From assembly GCF_000215745.1 (NCBI RefSeq), contig NC_015663.1:1550001-1614000 (forward strand): a DNA stretch of 64,000 bases, given 5' to 3'. The notes beneath the pieces were generated by a model. That model was not told the origin of the DNA. It did not search any database and was given only the letters and a program-made list of their open reading frames with translations. Of the stretch, positions 51,506-64,000 are shown in pieces. Each line of letters opens with the position of its first letter. Position 1 is the first letter of the stretch. The stretch is from Klebsiella aerogenes KCTC 2190 (GTDB lineage: Bacteria > Pseudomonadota > Gammaproteobacteria > Enterobacterales > Enterobacteriaceae). The position numbers and the translations under genes are program-made.

Positions 51506-53353
51506 ATGATTAAAAAAGCTTCGCTGATGACGGCTTTATCCGTCACGGCATTTTCCGGCTGGGCGCAGGACAGCAATTCAAATACGTTAGTGGTGACGGC
51601 AAACCGTGTGGCGCAACCTATCGAGACCGTGCTGGCGCCGGTGAGCGTGGTGACGCGGCAGGATATCGATCGCTGGCAGTCAACCTCTCTCACCGATGTG
51701 ATGCGCCGCCTGCCGGGCGTGGACATCGCGCAAAACGGCGGCATGGGGCAGCAGAGCTCTCTTTTCGTACGCGGCACCAACTCCAGCCATGTCTTAATCC
51801 TGGTGGATGGCGTACGTCTGAATCAGGCGGGCGTCAGCGGCTCTTCCGACTTAAGCCAGTTCCCTATCGCTCTGGTACAGCGCATTGAATACGTTCGTGG
51901 CCCGCGCTCGGCGATCTACGGCTCAGATGCGATCGGCGGGGTGGTGAACATTATTACCACTCGCGACCAGGACGGCACCACGCTCAATGCCGGCGTGGGT
52001 TCAAATGGCTACCAGAACTACGGCGGCAGCACGCAGCAGACTTTCGGCGGACATACCCGCGTCACCCTGGCGGGCGACTATACCTATACCAAAGGCTTTG
52101 ATGTTGTCGCCGAAGGCAATACCGGCGGCGTTCGCCAGCCGGATCGCGATGGCTTTATGAGCAAAACGATCTACGGCGCGCTGGAGCATAGCTTCTCCAA
52201 TGAGTGGAGTGGCTTTGTGCGTGGGTACGGCTATGACAACCGGACGGCCTACGACGGCTCTCCTTATGGCGGCGTATTAGTCGATACTCGCCAGTTGTAT
52301 AGCCAGACCTGGGATGCCGGCCTGCGTTTTAATCAGGATATCTTCCACTCGCAGCTGACTTCCAGCTATAGCCACAGCAAGGACTACAATTACGATCCGC
52401 GACTGGGGCGCTATGACACCTCGGCGACGCTGGATGAAGTGAAACAGTACAATGTGCAGTGGGCGAACACGGTCGATGTTGGCCACGGCAACGTTGGCGC
52501 TGGAATTGACTGGCAAAAACAAACCACCGAGCCTGGCACGAACTATGTGACCGATGGCTATGAAATCCGTAATACCGGCCTGTTTATCACCGGCTTGCAA
52601 AAGTTGGGCGATTTCACCCTGGAAGGGGCGGCGCGTAGTGATGATAACTCGCAGTTTGGCCAGCATGGTACCTGGCAGAGCAGCGCCGCGTGGGAATTTA
52701 TCGACGGCTATCGCTTTATCGCCTCTTATGGTACCGCCTACAAAGCGCCGAATCTCGGCCAGCTGTACGGCTTCTACGGTAATCAGAATCTCGACCCGGA
52801 AGAGAGCAAGCAGTGGGAAGGGGCCTTTGAAGGCCTGACGTCTGGGGTGACATGGCGCCTGTCCGGATATCGTAACGACATCAATAATCTGATCGACTAC
52901 GACTCGCAGTTGATGAAATATTATAACGTCGGCAAGGCGCGTATTAAAGGTATTGAAGCGACGGCGTCGTTTGATACCGGGCCGCTGGCGCACAGCATCA
53001 GCTATGACTATGTCGATGCGCGTGATGCGAAAACCAACGAGCTGCTGGTGCGCCGGGCAAAACAGCAGGTGAAATACCAGTTGGACTGGCAGGTTTATGA
53101 TTTCGACTGGGGGGTGACCTATCACTATCTTGGCACCCGTTATGACAACACTTACGACCCGGTAACCTATGCGCCTGAGAGCGTTAAGTTGGGCGGTGTA
53201 AGCTTGTGGGATCTCGCAGTTTCGTATCCAGTCACCTCACATCTCACAGTTCGTGGTAAAATAGCCAACCTGTTCGATAAAGATTACGAGACAGTATATG
53301 GCTACCAAACTGCAGGACGGGAATACACCTTGTCTGGCAGCTACACCTTCTGA
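51506..53353 (+). CDS. btuB: TonB-dependent vitamin B12 receptor BtuB
   Basis: This 615-residue outer-membrane receptor has a signal peptide ([20 protein letters not shown]), TonB box NTLVVTANR, a plug domain ([40 protein letters not shown]) and a 22-strand barrel ending in the C-terminal aromatic YTF. It imports cobalamin with TonB energy and is also a phage and colicin receptor in E. coli. ATG 51506 fits the riboswitch hairpin and the family. Its last 56 bases overlap murI. Confidence 0.97.
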   Translation: MIKKASLMTALSVTAFSGWAQDSNSNTLVVTANRVAQPIETVLAPVSVVTRQDIDRWQSTSLTDVMRRLPGVDIAQNGGMGQQSSLFVRGTNSSHVLILVDGVRLNQAGVSGSSDLSQFPIALVQRIEYVRGPRSAIYGSDAIGGVVNIITTRDQDGTTLNAGVGSNGYQNYGGSTQQTFGGHTRVTLAGDYTYTKGFDVVAEGNTGGVRQPDRDGFMSKTIYGALEHSFSNEWSGFVRGYGYDNRTAYDGSPYGGVLVDTRQLYSQTWDAGLRFNQDIFHSQLTSSYSHSKDYNYDPRLGRYDTSATLDEVKQYNVQWANTVDVGHGNVGAGIDWQKQTTEPGTNYVTDGYEIRNTGLFITGLQKLGDFTLEGAARSDDNSQFGQHGTWQSSAAWEFIDGYRFIASYGTAYKAPNLGQLYGFYGNQNLDPEESKQWEGAFEGLTSGVTWRLSGYRNDINNLIDYDSQLMKYYNVGKARIKGIEATASFDTGPLAHSISYDYVDARDAKTNELLVRRAKQQVKYQLDWQVYDFDWGVTYHYLGTRYDNTYDPVTYAPESVKLGGVSLWDLAVSYPVTSHLTVRGKIANLFDKDYETVYGYQTAGREYTLSGSYTF

Positions 53354-54149
53354 TCCACGTCCCACCGTGCTGGTGTTTGATTCCGGCGTCGGTGGGTTGT
53401 CGGTATATAACGAGATTCGGCAGCTGTTGCCGGATCTACATTATATTTATGCTTTCGATAACGTTGCCTTCCCCTATGGCGAGAAGAGCGAAGAGTTTAT
53501 CGTTGAGCGTGTTGTTGAAATCGTGACTGCCGTTCAGCAACGCTATCCTCTGGCGCTGGCGGTCATCGCCTGTAATACCGCCAGTACCGTTTCCCTGCCA
53601 GCCCTACGTGAAAAGTTCGCTTTCCCGGTGGTAGGCGTCGTGCCGGCGATTAAGCCTGCCGCGCGCTTAACGGCGAACGGTATTGTCGGCCTGCTGGCGA
53701 CACGCGGAACCGTCAAGCGTCCTTATACCCGTGAACTCATTGACCGCTTTGCCAATGAATGCCGCATCGAAATGCTGGGTTCCGCTGAGCTGGTGGAACT
53801 GGCAGAGGCGAAGCTGCACGGCGAAGCGGTACCGTTGGAAGAGCTGCGTCGAATTCTGCGCCCGTGGCTACGGATGCAGGAGCCGCCCGATACGGTCGTA
53901 TTAGGTTGTACGCACTTCCCGCTACTGGCGGAAGAACTGCAACAGGTCATGCCGGAAGGTACGCGGTTTATTGATTCCGGCGCGGCGATTGCTCGACGTA
54001 CCGCCTGGTTGCTGGAGCATGAAGCGCCGGATGCCAAATCGAATGATGCCAATAAGGCTTTTTGCATGGCGATTACCCCGGATACTGAACAGCTTTTACC
54101 CGTTTTACAGCGTTATGGCTTTGAAACGCTGGAAAAACTACCGCTTTAA
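53298..54149 (+). CDS. murI: Glutamate racemase
   Basis: This 283-residue racemase has [20 protein letters not shown], the two catalytic Cys in [13 protein letters not shown] and [14 protein letters not shown], and FPYGEKS. It makes D-glutamate for peptidoglycan. The start at 53298 lies inside the end of btuB in another frame, the same overlap as in E. coli, and gives the long N-terminal extension [18 protein letters not shown] typical of enterobacterial MurI. The rRNA operon promoter follows directly. Confidence 0.97.
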   Translation: MATKLQDGNTPCLAATPSDPRPTVLVFDSGVGGLSVYNEIRQLLPDLHYIYAFDNVAFPYGEKSEEFIVERVVEIVTAVQQRYPLALAVIACNTASTVSLPALREKFAFPVVGVVPAIKPAARLTANGIVGLLATRGTVKRPYTRELIDRFANECRIEMLGSAELVELAEAKLHGEAVPLEELRRILRPWLRMQEPPDTVVLGCTHFPLLAEELQQVMPEGTRFIDSGAAIARRTAWLLEHEAPDAKSNDANKAFCMAITPDTEQLLPVLQRYGFETLEKLPL

Positions 54150-54518
54150 AGGCGTTTTGCGCAAAAAAAAGACGGTTGAAAAGTTTTTTGAAAACAGGGC
54201 TTGTCAACGTCTCAGAACTCCCTATAATGCGCCTCCACGACACGGCGGATGTGAATCACTTCACACAAACAGCCGGTTCGGTTGAAGAGAAAAATTCTGA
54301 AATTCAGGGTTGACTCTGAGGCGGGAAAGCGTAATATGCACACCCCGCGCCGCAGCGAAAAAGCGCGTCGCAACTGCTCTTTAACAATTTATCAGACAAT
54401 CTGTGTGGGCACTCAAAGTGACATGGATTCTTAACGTCCTCGGACGAAAAATGAATACCAAGTCTCTGAGTGAACATGCGTAATTCATTACGAAGTTTAA
54501 TTCACGAGCATCAAACTT
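54150..54518 (+). promoter_or_regulatory. rrn P1 and P2 promoters, leader and boxA
   Basis: This 369-base region has no gene. P1 has an A/T-rich upstream element, TTGTCA (54201-54206), a 16-base spacer and TATAAT (54223-54228), followed by a GC-rich discriminator. P2 has TTGACT (54310-54315), 16 bases, and TAATAT (54332-54337). The antitermination boxA TGCTCTTTAACA is at 54375-54386. A leader processing stem follows (CAGACAATCTGTGTGGGCAC pairs with the sequence after 16S). Confidence 0.9.
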
Positions 54519-56058
<1,540 letters not shown>

Positions 56059-56129
56059 CCTTAAAGAACCTGCCTTTGTAGTGCTCACACAGATTGTCTG
56101 ATGAAAATACAGCAGTAAGTAATCTCTGC

Positions 56130-56206
<77 letters not shown>

Positions 56207-56313
56207 AATTCGCTCTCGTGCTTTGTTGTGGCAAAGCTCGCATACTTCAGTATGCTTCGCTTCACCACGCCGCGCCCGAAAACGAATTAAAGGTTAAAAG
56301 AGATTCATTCGAT
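56207..56313 (+). repeat. Enlarged spacer between tRNA-Ile and tRNA-Ala with hairpin
   Basis: This spacer is 107 bases; my memory of the E. coli equivalent is about 40. It contains CATACTTCAGTATG (56241-56254), a hairpin whose exact reverse complement occurs in the 23S-5S spacer, within a longer imperfect palindrome (GTGGCAAAGC...GCTTCGCTTCACCAC). Confidence 0.6.
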
Positions 56314-56389
56314 GGGGCTATAGCTCAGCTGGGAGAGCGCCTGCTTTGCACGCAGGAGGTCTGCGGTTCGATCCCGCATAGCTCCACCA
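56314..56389 (+). tRNA. alaT: tRNA-Ala (TGC)
   Basis: A 76-base cloverleaf with anticodon TGC in CTTTGCACG, the alanine identity pair G3-U70 (GGGGCTA...TAGCTCC) and encoded CCA. Confidence 0.97.
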
Positions 56390-56565
56390 TCCTTACTGCA
56401 AAAACAGAAAACTTCAGAGTGTACCTGAAAAGGTTCACTGCGAAGTTTTGCTCTTTAAAAATCTGGATCAAGCTGAAAATTGAAACGACACACAGTCAAT
56501 GTGTGTTCGAGTCTCTCAAATTTTCGCGACACGTGGGTGTTTTACGAAACATCTTCGGGTTGTGA

Positions 56566-59470
<2,905 letters not shown>

Positions 59471-59657
59471 ACAACGCCGAAGGTGTTTTGGCGATTTGAG
59501 ACGATTTTCAGCTTAGATTCAGAGTCCGAAGGATTTTGCGCTGAGACAAGGCGGCAAACGAAGCGATGGAAGGAGCATACTGAAGTATGTGACTGACATT
59601 CGCGAGAGCAGCCAACGCAGTATGAGCGCAAAAGACACAGGACGAGCACAAAGAATT
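59471..59657 (+). repeat. Enlarged 23S-5S spacer containing an ERIC-like palindromic insert
   Basis: The spacer is 187 bases, about twice my memory of the E. coli length (around 92). The extra part (about 59530-59645) reads GAGACAAGGCGGCAAACGAA, then GGAGCATACTGAAGTATGTG, then GAGCAGCCAACGCAGTATGA. By eye this resembles the enterobacterial ERIC-type repeat family (GTGACTG, GCAGCCAACGCA). Its hairpin CATACTGAAGTATG (59576-59589) is the reverse complement of the one in the tRNA-Ile/Ala spacer. Confidence 0.6.
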
Positions 59658-59777
59658 TGCCTGGCGGCAATAGCGCGGTGGTCCCACCTGACCCCATGCC
59701 GAACTCAGAAGTGAAACGCCGTAGCGCCGATGGTAGTGTGGGGTCTCCCCATGTGAGAGTAGGGAACTGCCAGGCAT
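59658..59777 (+). rRNA. rrf: 5S ribosomal RNA
   Basis: 120 bases, TGCCTGGCGGC to GCCAGGCAT, matching E. coli 5S except for a few bases. Confidence 0.98.
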
Positions 59778-59832
59778 CAAATTTGCAGTAAAACCGGGGC
59801 ATTAAACCGGTAGATGTAGAAAAAATTCGGTG

Positions 59833-59909
59833 GAGCGGTAGTTCAGTCGGTTAGAATACCTGCCTGTCACGCAGGGGGTCGCGGGTTCGAGTCCCGTCCG
59901 TTCCGCCAC
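59833..59909 (+). tRNA. aspT: tRNA-Asp (GTC)
   Basis: A 77-base cloverleaf with anticodon GTC in CTGTCACG and encoded CCA, distal in the rRNA operon as in E. coli rrnC. Confidence 0.97.
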
Positions 59910-59960
59910 TTATTTATATTAAGCCTGCTATATTAGCGGGCTTAATAGCGAGAAAGATTT

Positions 59961-60036
59961 AGGGGCGTAGCTCAGTTGGTAGAGCACCGGTCTCCAAAAC
60001 CGGGTGTCGCGAGTTCGAGTCTCTCCGCCCCTGCCA
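59961..60036 (+). tRNA. trpT: tRNA-Trp (CCA)
   Basis: A 76-base cloverleaf with anticodon CCA in CTCCAAAA and encoded CCA end. In E. coli it is the last gene of rrnC. Confidence 0.97.
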
Positions 60037-60042
60037 TATATA

Positions 60043-60071
60043 ATCCTTTGCTTCGGCAAAGGATTTTTTTT
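60043..60071 (+). terminator. rRNA operon terminator
   Basis: ATCCTTTGC-TTCG-GCAAAGGAT with a stable TTCG tetraloop is followed by seven further Ts. Confidence 0.92.
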
Positions 60072-60138
60072 GTCTTTAATTTCTCCCATCACTCTGCCTT
60101 TCCAGTTTTTTAGCCACTCCATCCATGGAGTCAGATCG

Positions 60139-60960
60139 CTATTCCAGGATGCTGCTTTTCAGGATCTCGCGAATATGTGCCTGCTTATCGCTATTTTGTA
60201 GCCAAATGGCATACAGAGGACGTGAAAGGGTCGCGCTATCGGTCACCGTGTGCAGGCCAGTTTTCTGCTGTGCCCAACTAACGGGTAACCAGGTACAACC
60301 ATTCAAGGTAGTGAGCTGTTGATAAGCCAGTTCTGCGGAGCTCGTCGTCAGTAGCGGTACATCATCGCTGCCGATCAAACCCACTTCGTTTTGCTGGAAG
60401 TCCGGTCCCCATTCCAGCCGCAGGTAGTTCAAATCATTCTTATTTTTTCCCGGCGCGGCACAATAGAGCGCCAGGGTGAAATGACCCAATAACTGGCTGC
60501 TTAATTCATCCATCTTCGGTGATTCTGTGGTGATCAGGAGATCGAGCTGGCGTTCATGCAACTGCTTCACTAATGACTGGCGTTGAGCTATCCGCGCCTC
60601 AAATTGCAGATTATAGGGATCTTTGTAGAGCGTCCCCAGCCAACCGTTCAATAGGCATTCCCATAGCGACGCGCTGGCACCGATCGAAAACTCATTATGG
60701 CGAGAAGAGTGGGCGACCTCCTTACGCGCGGCCTGCCAGGTATTCATCAACGTTTCGGCATAGGGCAACAGTTTCTCACCGGCTGACGTCAGGCGAATAT
60801 TGTTACGATGGCGGGTGAATAAATTTACGCCCAGCTGGTTCTCCAACTGACGAATGCGGAAGCTAACCGCTGATTGTGTTAAATAAAGCGCTTCCGCTGC
60901 CCGCCCAAAGTGGCGAGTTCTGCTCACTTCAAGGAAAGTTTTGAGCAATTCCGTGTCCAC
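60139..60960 (-). CDS. hdfR: LysR-family regulator HdfR
   Basis: This 273-residue LysR-type protein has the [23 protein letters not shown] and matches E. coli HdfR (H-NS-dependent flhDC regulator) along its length. The C-terminus is a little shorter than the E. coli form. The start is a GTG at 60960 (read [15 protein letters not shown]). It is divergent from maoP, the known E. coli arrangement to the right of rrnC. Confidence 0.93.
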   Translation of the reverse strand: MDTELLKTFLEVSRTRHFGRAAEALYLTQSAVSFRIRQLENQLGVNLFTRHRNNIRLTSAGEKLLPYAETLMNTWQAARKEVAHSSRHNEFSIGASASLWECLLNGWLGTLYKDPYNLQFEARIAQRQSLVKQLHERQLDLLITTESPKMDELSSQLLGHFTLALYCAAPGKNKNDLNYLRLEWGPDFQQNEVGLIGSDDVPLLTTSSAELAYQQLTTLNGCTWLPVSWAQQKTGLHTVTDSATLSRPLYAIWLQNSDKQAHIREILKSSILE

Positions 60961-61078
60961 ACTCTTCTCCGCAAAATTATTTGTCGTGATGATTTAAATG
61001 TTTTGTTTGACGCTCTGTCAAGCGTAACTAATACTCCGCGCCATAAATAGCTCGGCCAAAGAATCAGGAGCGTGTAGG

Positions 61079-61417
61079 ATGGCGGAAAGCTTTACGACGA
61101 CTAATCGTTTTTTCGACAATAAAAATTATCCACGCGGGTTCTCCCGTCACGGTGATTTCACCATCAAAGAGGCGCAACTGCTTGAACGTCATGGTTACGC
61201 CTTTAATGAGCTGGAATTGGGCAAACGCGAGCCTGTTACCGAAGATGAAAAACAATTCGTTGCGGTATGCCACGGCGAACGTGAGCCGGTGACCGAAGCG
61301 GAACGCGTTTGGATTAAGTATATGGCGCGAATCAAACGTCCGAAGCGTTTTCACACCTTATCTGGCGGTAAGCCGCAGGTTGAAGGCGCTGAAGACTACA
61401 CTGAAAGCGACGATTAA
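61079..61417 (+). CDS. maoP: Macrodomain Ori organisation protein MaoP
   Basis: This 112-residue protein matches E. coli MaoP (YifE), with [40 protein letters not shown] and a repeated REPVTE element. In E. coli it acts on the site maoS in this locus to restrict long-range DNA contacts near oriC, a job shared with other Dam-co-occurring proteins. I could not pin down maoS by eye in the 118-base hdfR-maoP gap. The gene ends at a bidirectional terminator. Confidence 0.93.
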   Translation: MAESFTTTNRFFDNKNYPRGFSRHGDFTIKEAQLLERHGYAFNELELGKREPVTEDEKQFVAVCHGEREPVTEAERVWIKYMARIKRPKRFHTLSGGKPQVEGAEDYTESDD

Positions 61418-61442
61418 AAAAAAGGGCGAAAGCCCTTTTTTT
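61416..61442. terminator. maoP/comM bidirectional terminator
   Basis: AAAAAAAAGGGC-GAAA-GCCCTTTTTTT lies between convergent genes and overlaps the comM stop codon. Confidence 0.9.
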
Positions 61443-62961
61443 ATGCCATCAGCGTCTGCAGGTGATTTAACATACGGTCGATAGCCCGGTAGCTTATCGC
61501 CTCCTGCAAATGATGACGTTCGATATCCCTATCCTCATTAAGATCGGCGATAGTACGCGCAACTTTCAGTAAACGTTGCCATGCGCGGATTGAAAGCCCT
61601 AATAGTGAGAGCGTCTGTTCCAGCCATATCGCGTCGTCTTCTTTCAGCTTGCACCAGACTTTTATCTCCCCGCTGTCCAATTGTGCATTAAGTTTATTCT
61701 GCCGTGCGAGCTGTCTGTCGCGCGCCGCGAATACCCGTAGACGAATGGTGGCGCTTCGCTCTTCGCCAACGCCACCCCGGCTTAATACGCCCGGTGGAGG
61801 GAGTGGAATCTCAAGCGAGAGATCGAAGCGGTCGAGAAATGGCCCTGACAATCGGCCCAGGTAGCGCAGGGTCTGTTCCGGTGTGGCCCGATTATGCTGA
61901 CCCTGGTAATGTCCTGTTGGGCTGGGATTCATGGCGGCAATCAACTGAAATCGCGCAGGATAGTCAATCTTAGCCCGAGTGCGGGAAAGATGAATTTTTC
62001 CTGATTCAATGGGCTCTCGTAGTGCATCCAGAACCCGACGCTCGAATTCAGGTAGTTCATCAAGAAACAGAATACCGTTATGCGCCAGGGAGATCTCCCC
62101 CGGGGCAGGGATTGAGCCGCCGCCGACCATCGCCGTTAGCGAAGCGCTGTGGTGAGGGGCGCGAAAAGGCCGCCGACGCCACTGACGCGTAACGTAATGA
62201 GCATTGACGAGGCTGAGGATAGCCGCGCTTTCCAGCGCTTCCTGGTTGCTTAGTGGCGGTAAAAGCCCCGGCAAACGGCTGGCGAGCATCGTCTTCCCCG
62301 TACCAGGTGGACCCATCAAGAGTAAATTGTGACCGCCAGCTGCGACTATCTCCAGCGCGCGTTTTCCCTGCTGTTGGCCAATGACATCGCCGAGATCGTC
62401 ATAATCGTCCTCTCCCGCAGTTATTTCACCAGTCGGCGGCTGCAGAGTATGTTTCCCTTCCAGAAACGCACAGACTTCCTGCAGGTGCCCTGCTATAAGG
62501 CACTCATTGCCGTTAATCAAGCCGACCTCTTCGGCGTTATCTCCAGCAACGACAATCTGCCTCCCGACTTTTATCGCTTCCATAGCGCTGGATATTGCCC
62601 CAGGAACGCCGCGTAACGCGCCTGTAAGCGCTAATTCGCCAATAAACTCATACTGATTAAGTTTCGGGGCGGCAAGCTGCTGCGAAGCGACCAGGAGCGC
62701 GAGAGCGATAGGTAAATCATATCTCCCGCCCTCTTTCGGCAGATCGGCTGGGGCAAGGTTTATGGTTATCTTCTTTGCCGGAAAGCTGTAGCCGCTGTTA
62801 ATAATGGCGCTACGTACCCGATCGCGGGCTTCCTTTACCGTGGTTTCCGGCAGACCGACCATCGTCAAACCGGGTAGTCCGTTGCTGATATGGACTTCGA
62901 CGGTAATTAGCGGCGCGCTGACCCCGAGCGCCGCGCGGGTATAGACAATTGCGAGTGACAT
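61441..62961 (-). CDS. comM: ComM/YifB family Mg-chelatase-like AAA+ ATPase
   Basis: This 506-residue protein has the N-terminal Lon-protease-like/ChlI domain (VEVHISNGLPGLTMVGLPET), Walker A LLMGPPGTGKTMLASRL, Walker B GILFLDELPEF, sensor GRLSGPFLDRFDLSLEI and a C-terminal Mg-chelatase domain. In naturally competent species ComM is a branch-migration helicase for DNA uptake; in E. coli its role is less clear. It is divergent from ilvL. Confidence 0.95.
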   Translation of the reverse strand: MSLAIVYTRAALGVSAPLITVEVHISNGLPGLTMVGLPETTVKEARDRVRSAIINSGYSFPAKKITINLAPADLPKEGGRYDLPIALALLVASQQLAAPKLNQYEFIGELALTGALRGVPGAISSAMEAIKVGRQIVVAGDNAEEVGLINGNECLIAGHLQEVCAFLEGKHTLQPPTGEITAGEDDYDDLGDVIGQQQGKRALEIVAAGGHNLLLMGPPGTGKTMLASRLPGLLPPLSNQEALESAAILSLVNAHYVTRQWRRRPFRAPHHSASLTAMVGGGSIPAPGEISLAHNGILFLDELPEFERRVLDALREPIESGKIHLSRTRAKIDYPARFQLIAAMNPSPTGHYQGQHNRATPEQTLRYLGRLSGPFLDRFDLSLEIPLPPPGVLSRGGVGEERSATIRLRVFAARDRQLARQNKLNAQLDSGEIKVWCKLKEDDAIWLEQTLSLLGLSIRAWQRLLKVARTIADLNEDRDIERHHLQEAISYRAIDRMLNHLQTLMA

Positions 62962-63314
62962 AACGCCTCCTGAGCGGAATGATTATGTCTATTCATAGAG
63001 TTTCATGAACCTGGGAATATTTAACTTTACGACGCCTGTTCCAGACAATTGTCTGCAAAGTTTTGCATTTTTATTATCTTGGGAGGGCATGCGCAAATCC
63101 GTCATGACGCCGTTTTAATGCCGTAAAACACGGATGCAAACGCGAGAATAAGCTGAATTTTTTTCATTTTATTTTTTCTTTTTAAAAACAACTGGTTTAA
63201 TAAAAATCGTTAGCAAGATCAGAAAATGGAACATAAAAAAATCTTGTGCTTAATGTGATGTCTGTGGTAACTCTTTAGGTATTCCTTCGAACAAGAAGCC
63301 AGAAAGAACAGAAA
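62962..63314 (+). promoter_or_regulatory. comM-ilvL intergenic region with ilv promoter
   Basis: A 353-base gap with no credible gene. It contains a strongly A/T-rich stretch (about 63150-63250, including TTTTTTCATTTTATTTTTTC) that would suit the upstream element and IHF site known for E. coli ilvGMEDA. I could not assign -35 and -10 boxes with confidence. Confidence 0.5.
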
Positions 63315-63413
63315 ATGACAGCCCTTCTACGAGTGATTAGCCTGGTCGTGATTAGCGTGGTGGTGATTATTATCCCACCGTGCGGGGCTGCACTTGGACG
63401 AGGAAAGGCTTAG
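63315..63413 (+). CDS. ilvL: ilv operon leader peptide
   Basis: A 32-codon open frame, MTALLRVISLVVISVVVIII then PPCGAALGRGKA. Of 32 residues, 6 are Val, 5 Ile and 4 Leu, the regulatory codons for ilvGMEDA attenuation. When charged tRNAs for these residues are scarce, the ribosome stalls here and the downstream terminator fails to form. It matches the E. coli leader at nearly all positions. Confidence 0.97.
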   Translation: MTALLRVISLVVISVVVIIIPPCGAALGRGKA

Positions 63414-63436
63414 AAATCAAGCCTTAACGAACTAAG

Positions 63437-63468
63437 ACCCCCGCACCGAAAGGTCCGGGGGTTTTTTT
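63437..63468 (+). terminator. ilv attenuator
   Basis: ACCCCCGCACC-GAAA-GGTCCGGGGG (one mismatch) is followed by seven Ts, between ilvL and ilvG. Confidence 0.93.
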
Positions 63469-63553
63469 ATAACTTAAAAAACATAAGCGAGGAGCAGAAG
63501 ATGAGTTTTAGCATAAAATTCTGTTTCTCCCGATCTATGACGGGGAAGTAACT

Positions 63554-64000
63554 ATGAACGGGGCGCAGTGGGTGGTACATGCTTTGCGAACACAGGGAGT
63601 CGACACGGTATTTGGCTATCCGGGTGGCGCGATTATGCCGGTTTACGATGCTTTGTATGACGGCGGCGTGGAACACCTGCTGTGTCGGCACGAGCAAGGC
63701 GCCGCAATGGCCGCCATCGGTTATGCCCGCGCGACCGGCAAAACTGGTGTTTGCATCGCCACTTCCGGCCCTGGCGCCACCAACCTGATCACCGGTTTGG
63801 CTGACGCGTTACTTGATTCTGTACCTGTTGTCGCCATCACCGGTCAAGTGGCGGCGCCGTTTATCGGCACCGATGCTTTTCAGGAAGTGGACGTTCTTGG
63901 TTTGTCGCTGGCCTGCACCAAACACAGTTTCCTCGTGCAGTCGTTGGAAGAGCTGCCGCGCGTCATTGCGGAAGCTTTCCAGGTGGCAAACTCAGGCCGT
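63554..64000 (+). CDS. ilvG: Acetolactate synthase II large subunit, partial
   Basis: The first 149 codons of IlvG before the window ends. It has [36 protein letters not shown], the catalytic Glu in [17 protein letters not shown], and [20 protein letters not shown]. It is a thiamine-diphosphate enzyme that makes acetolactate and acetohydroxybutyrate for Val/Leu/Ile synthesis. The reading frame is intact this far; the E. coli K-12 frameshift site lies further in, outside the window. Confidence 0.95.
   Translation, partial: MNGAQWVVHALRTQGVDTVFGYPGGAIMPVYDALYDGGVEHLLCRHEQGAAMAAIGYARATGKTGVCIATSGPGATNLITGLADALLDSVPVVAITGQVAAPFIGTDAFQEVDVLGLSLACTKHSFLVQSLEELPRVIAEAFQVANSGR

Noticed and set aside
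52277..53125. 282-codon open frame antisense to btuB
   Set aside because: It is a mirror of the beta-barrel coding sequence, with no start signals and no motifs.
60961..61078. maoS site for MaoP
   Set aside because: It is expected in this locus from E. coli knowledge, but I could not identify the sequence confidently, so it is not listed as a feature.

Overview
The window is chromosomal DNA from an enterobacterium of the Klebsiella/Raoultella group. The evidence is about 55% GC coding sequence, E. coli-like proteins throughout, an fucO-type alcohol dehydrogenase inside the rhamnose operon, and one complete rRNA operon. From memory, the 16S variable segments look most like Klebsiella aerogenes, but no alignment was run. 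Almost every gene is a recognisable enterobacterial core gene. There are no insertion sequences, prophages or CRISPR arrays.

Layout. Bases 1-1008 hold a divergent AzlC-family permease (cut by the window edge) and an XRE-cupin regulator that share an operator-like inverted repeat. Bases 1109-5032 are an accessory four-gene catabolic operon: a DeoR-type HTH fused to a PfkB sugar kinase, a DapA/NanA-family aldolase, a YhcH/NanQ-like anomerase and an anion:cation-symporter-type MFS transporter. Its substrate cannot be read from the sequence. Bases 5078-13307 are the L-rhamnose regulon (rhaBAD-fucO-rhaM, rhaSR, rhaT). Bases 13598-19970 hold sodA, yiiM, cpxRA/cpxP with the CpxQ small RNA, fieF and pfkA. 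Bases 20039-28904 hold rraA, menA, hslVU, ftsN, cytR, priA, rpmE and metJ. Bases 29170-33954 are the MetJ-controlled metBL and metF. Bases 34106-41436 hold yijE, gldA, fsaB, yijO, zinT and ppc. Bases 41694-49984 hold argE/argCBH, oxyS/oxyR, sthA, fabR and yijD. Bases 50037-54149 hold trmA, the cobalamin riboswitch with btuB, and murI. Bases 54150-60071 are an rRNA operon (16S, tRNA-Ile, tRNA-Ala, 23S, 5S, tRNA-Asp, tRNA-Trp). Bases 60139-64000 hold hdfR, maoP, comM and the start of the ilv operon (ilvL, attenuator, ilvG).

Regulation can be read at many sites: two tandem met-box operators, paired ARG boxes, a Fur box at sodA, a perfect CpxR box, a Cra palindrome at pfkA, a Zur box at zinT, an OxyR site, a sigma-32 promoter for hslVU, a btuB riboswitch, and an ilv attenuator whose 32-residue leader peptide has 15 Ile/Val/Leu residues.

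Most worth a second look: (1) the uncharacterised catabolic operon, and within it the regulator-kinase fusion, which carries an internal ribosome-binding site and start that could also yield a free kinase; (2) the rRNA operon, whose left flank (btuB-murI) belongs to E. coli rrnB and right flank (aspT-trpT-hdfR) to rrnC, implying an rrn-mediated rearrangement; (3) several junctions where the E. coli order is interrupted (pfkA next to rraA, metF next to yijE, yijO next to fsaB); (4) a LacI-family C-terminal remnant between metL and metF; (5) oversized rRNA spacers that share one hairpin in opposite orientation.
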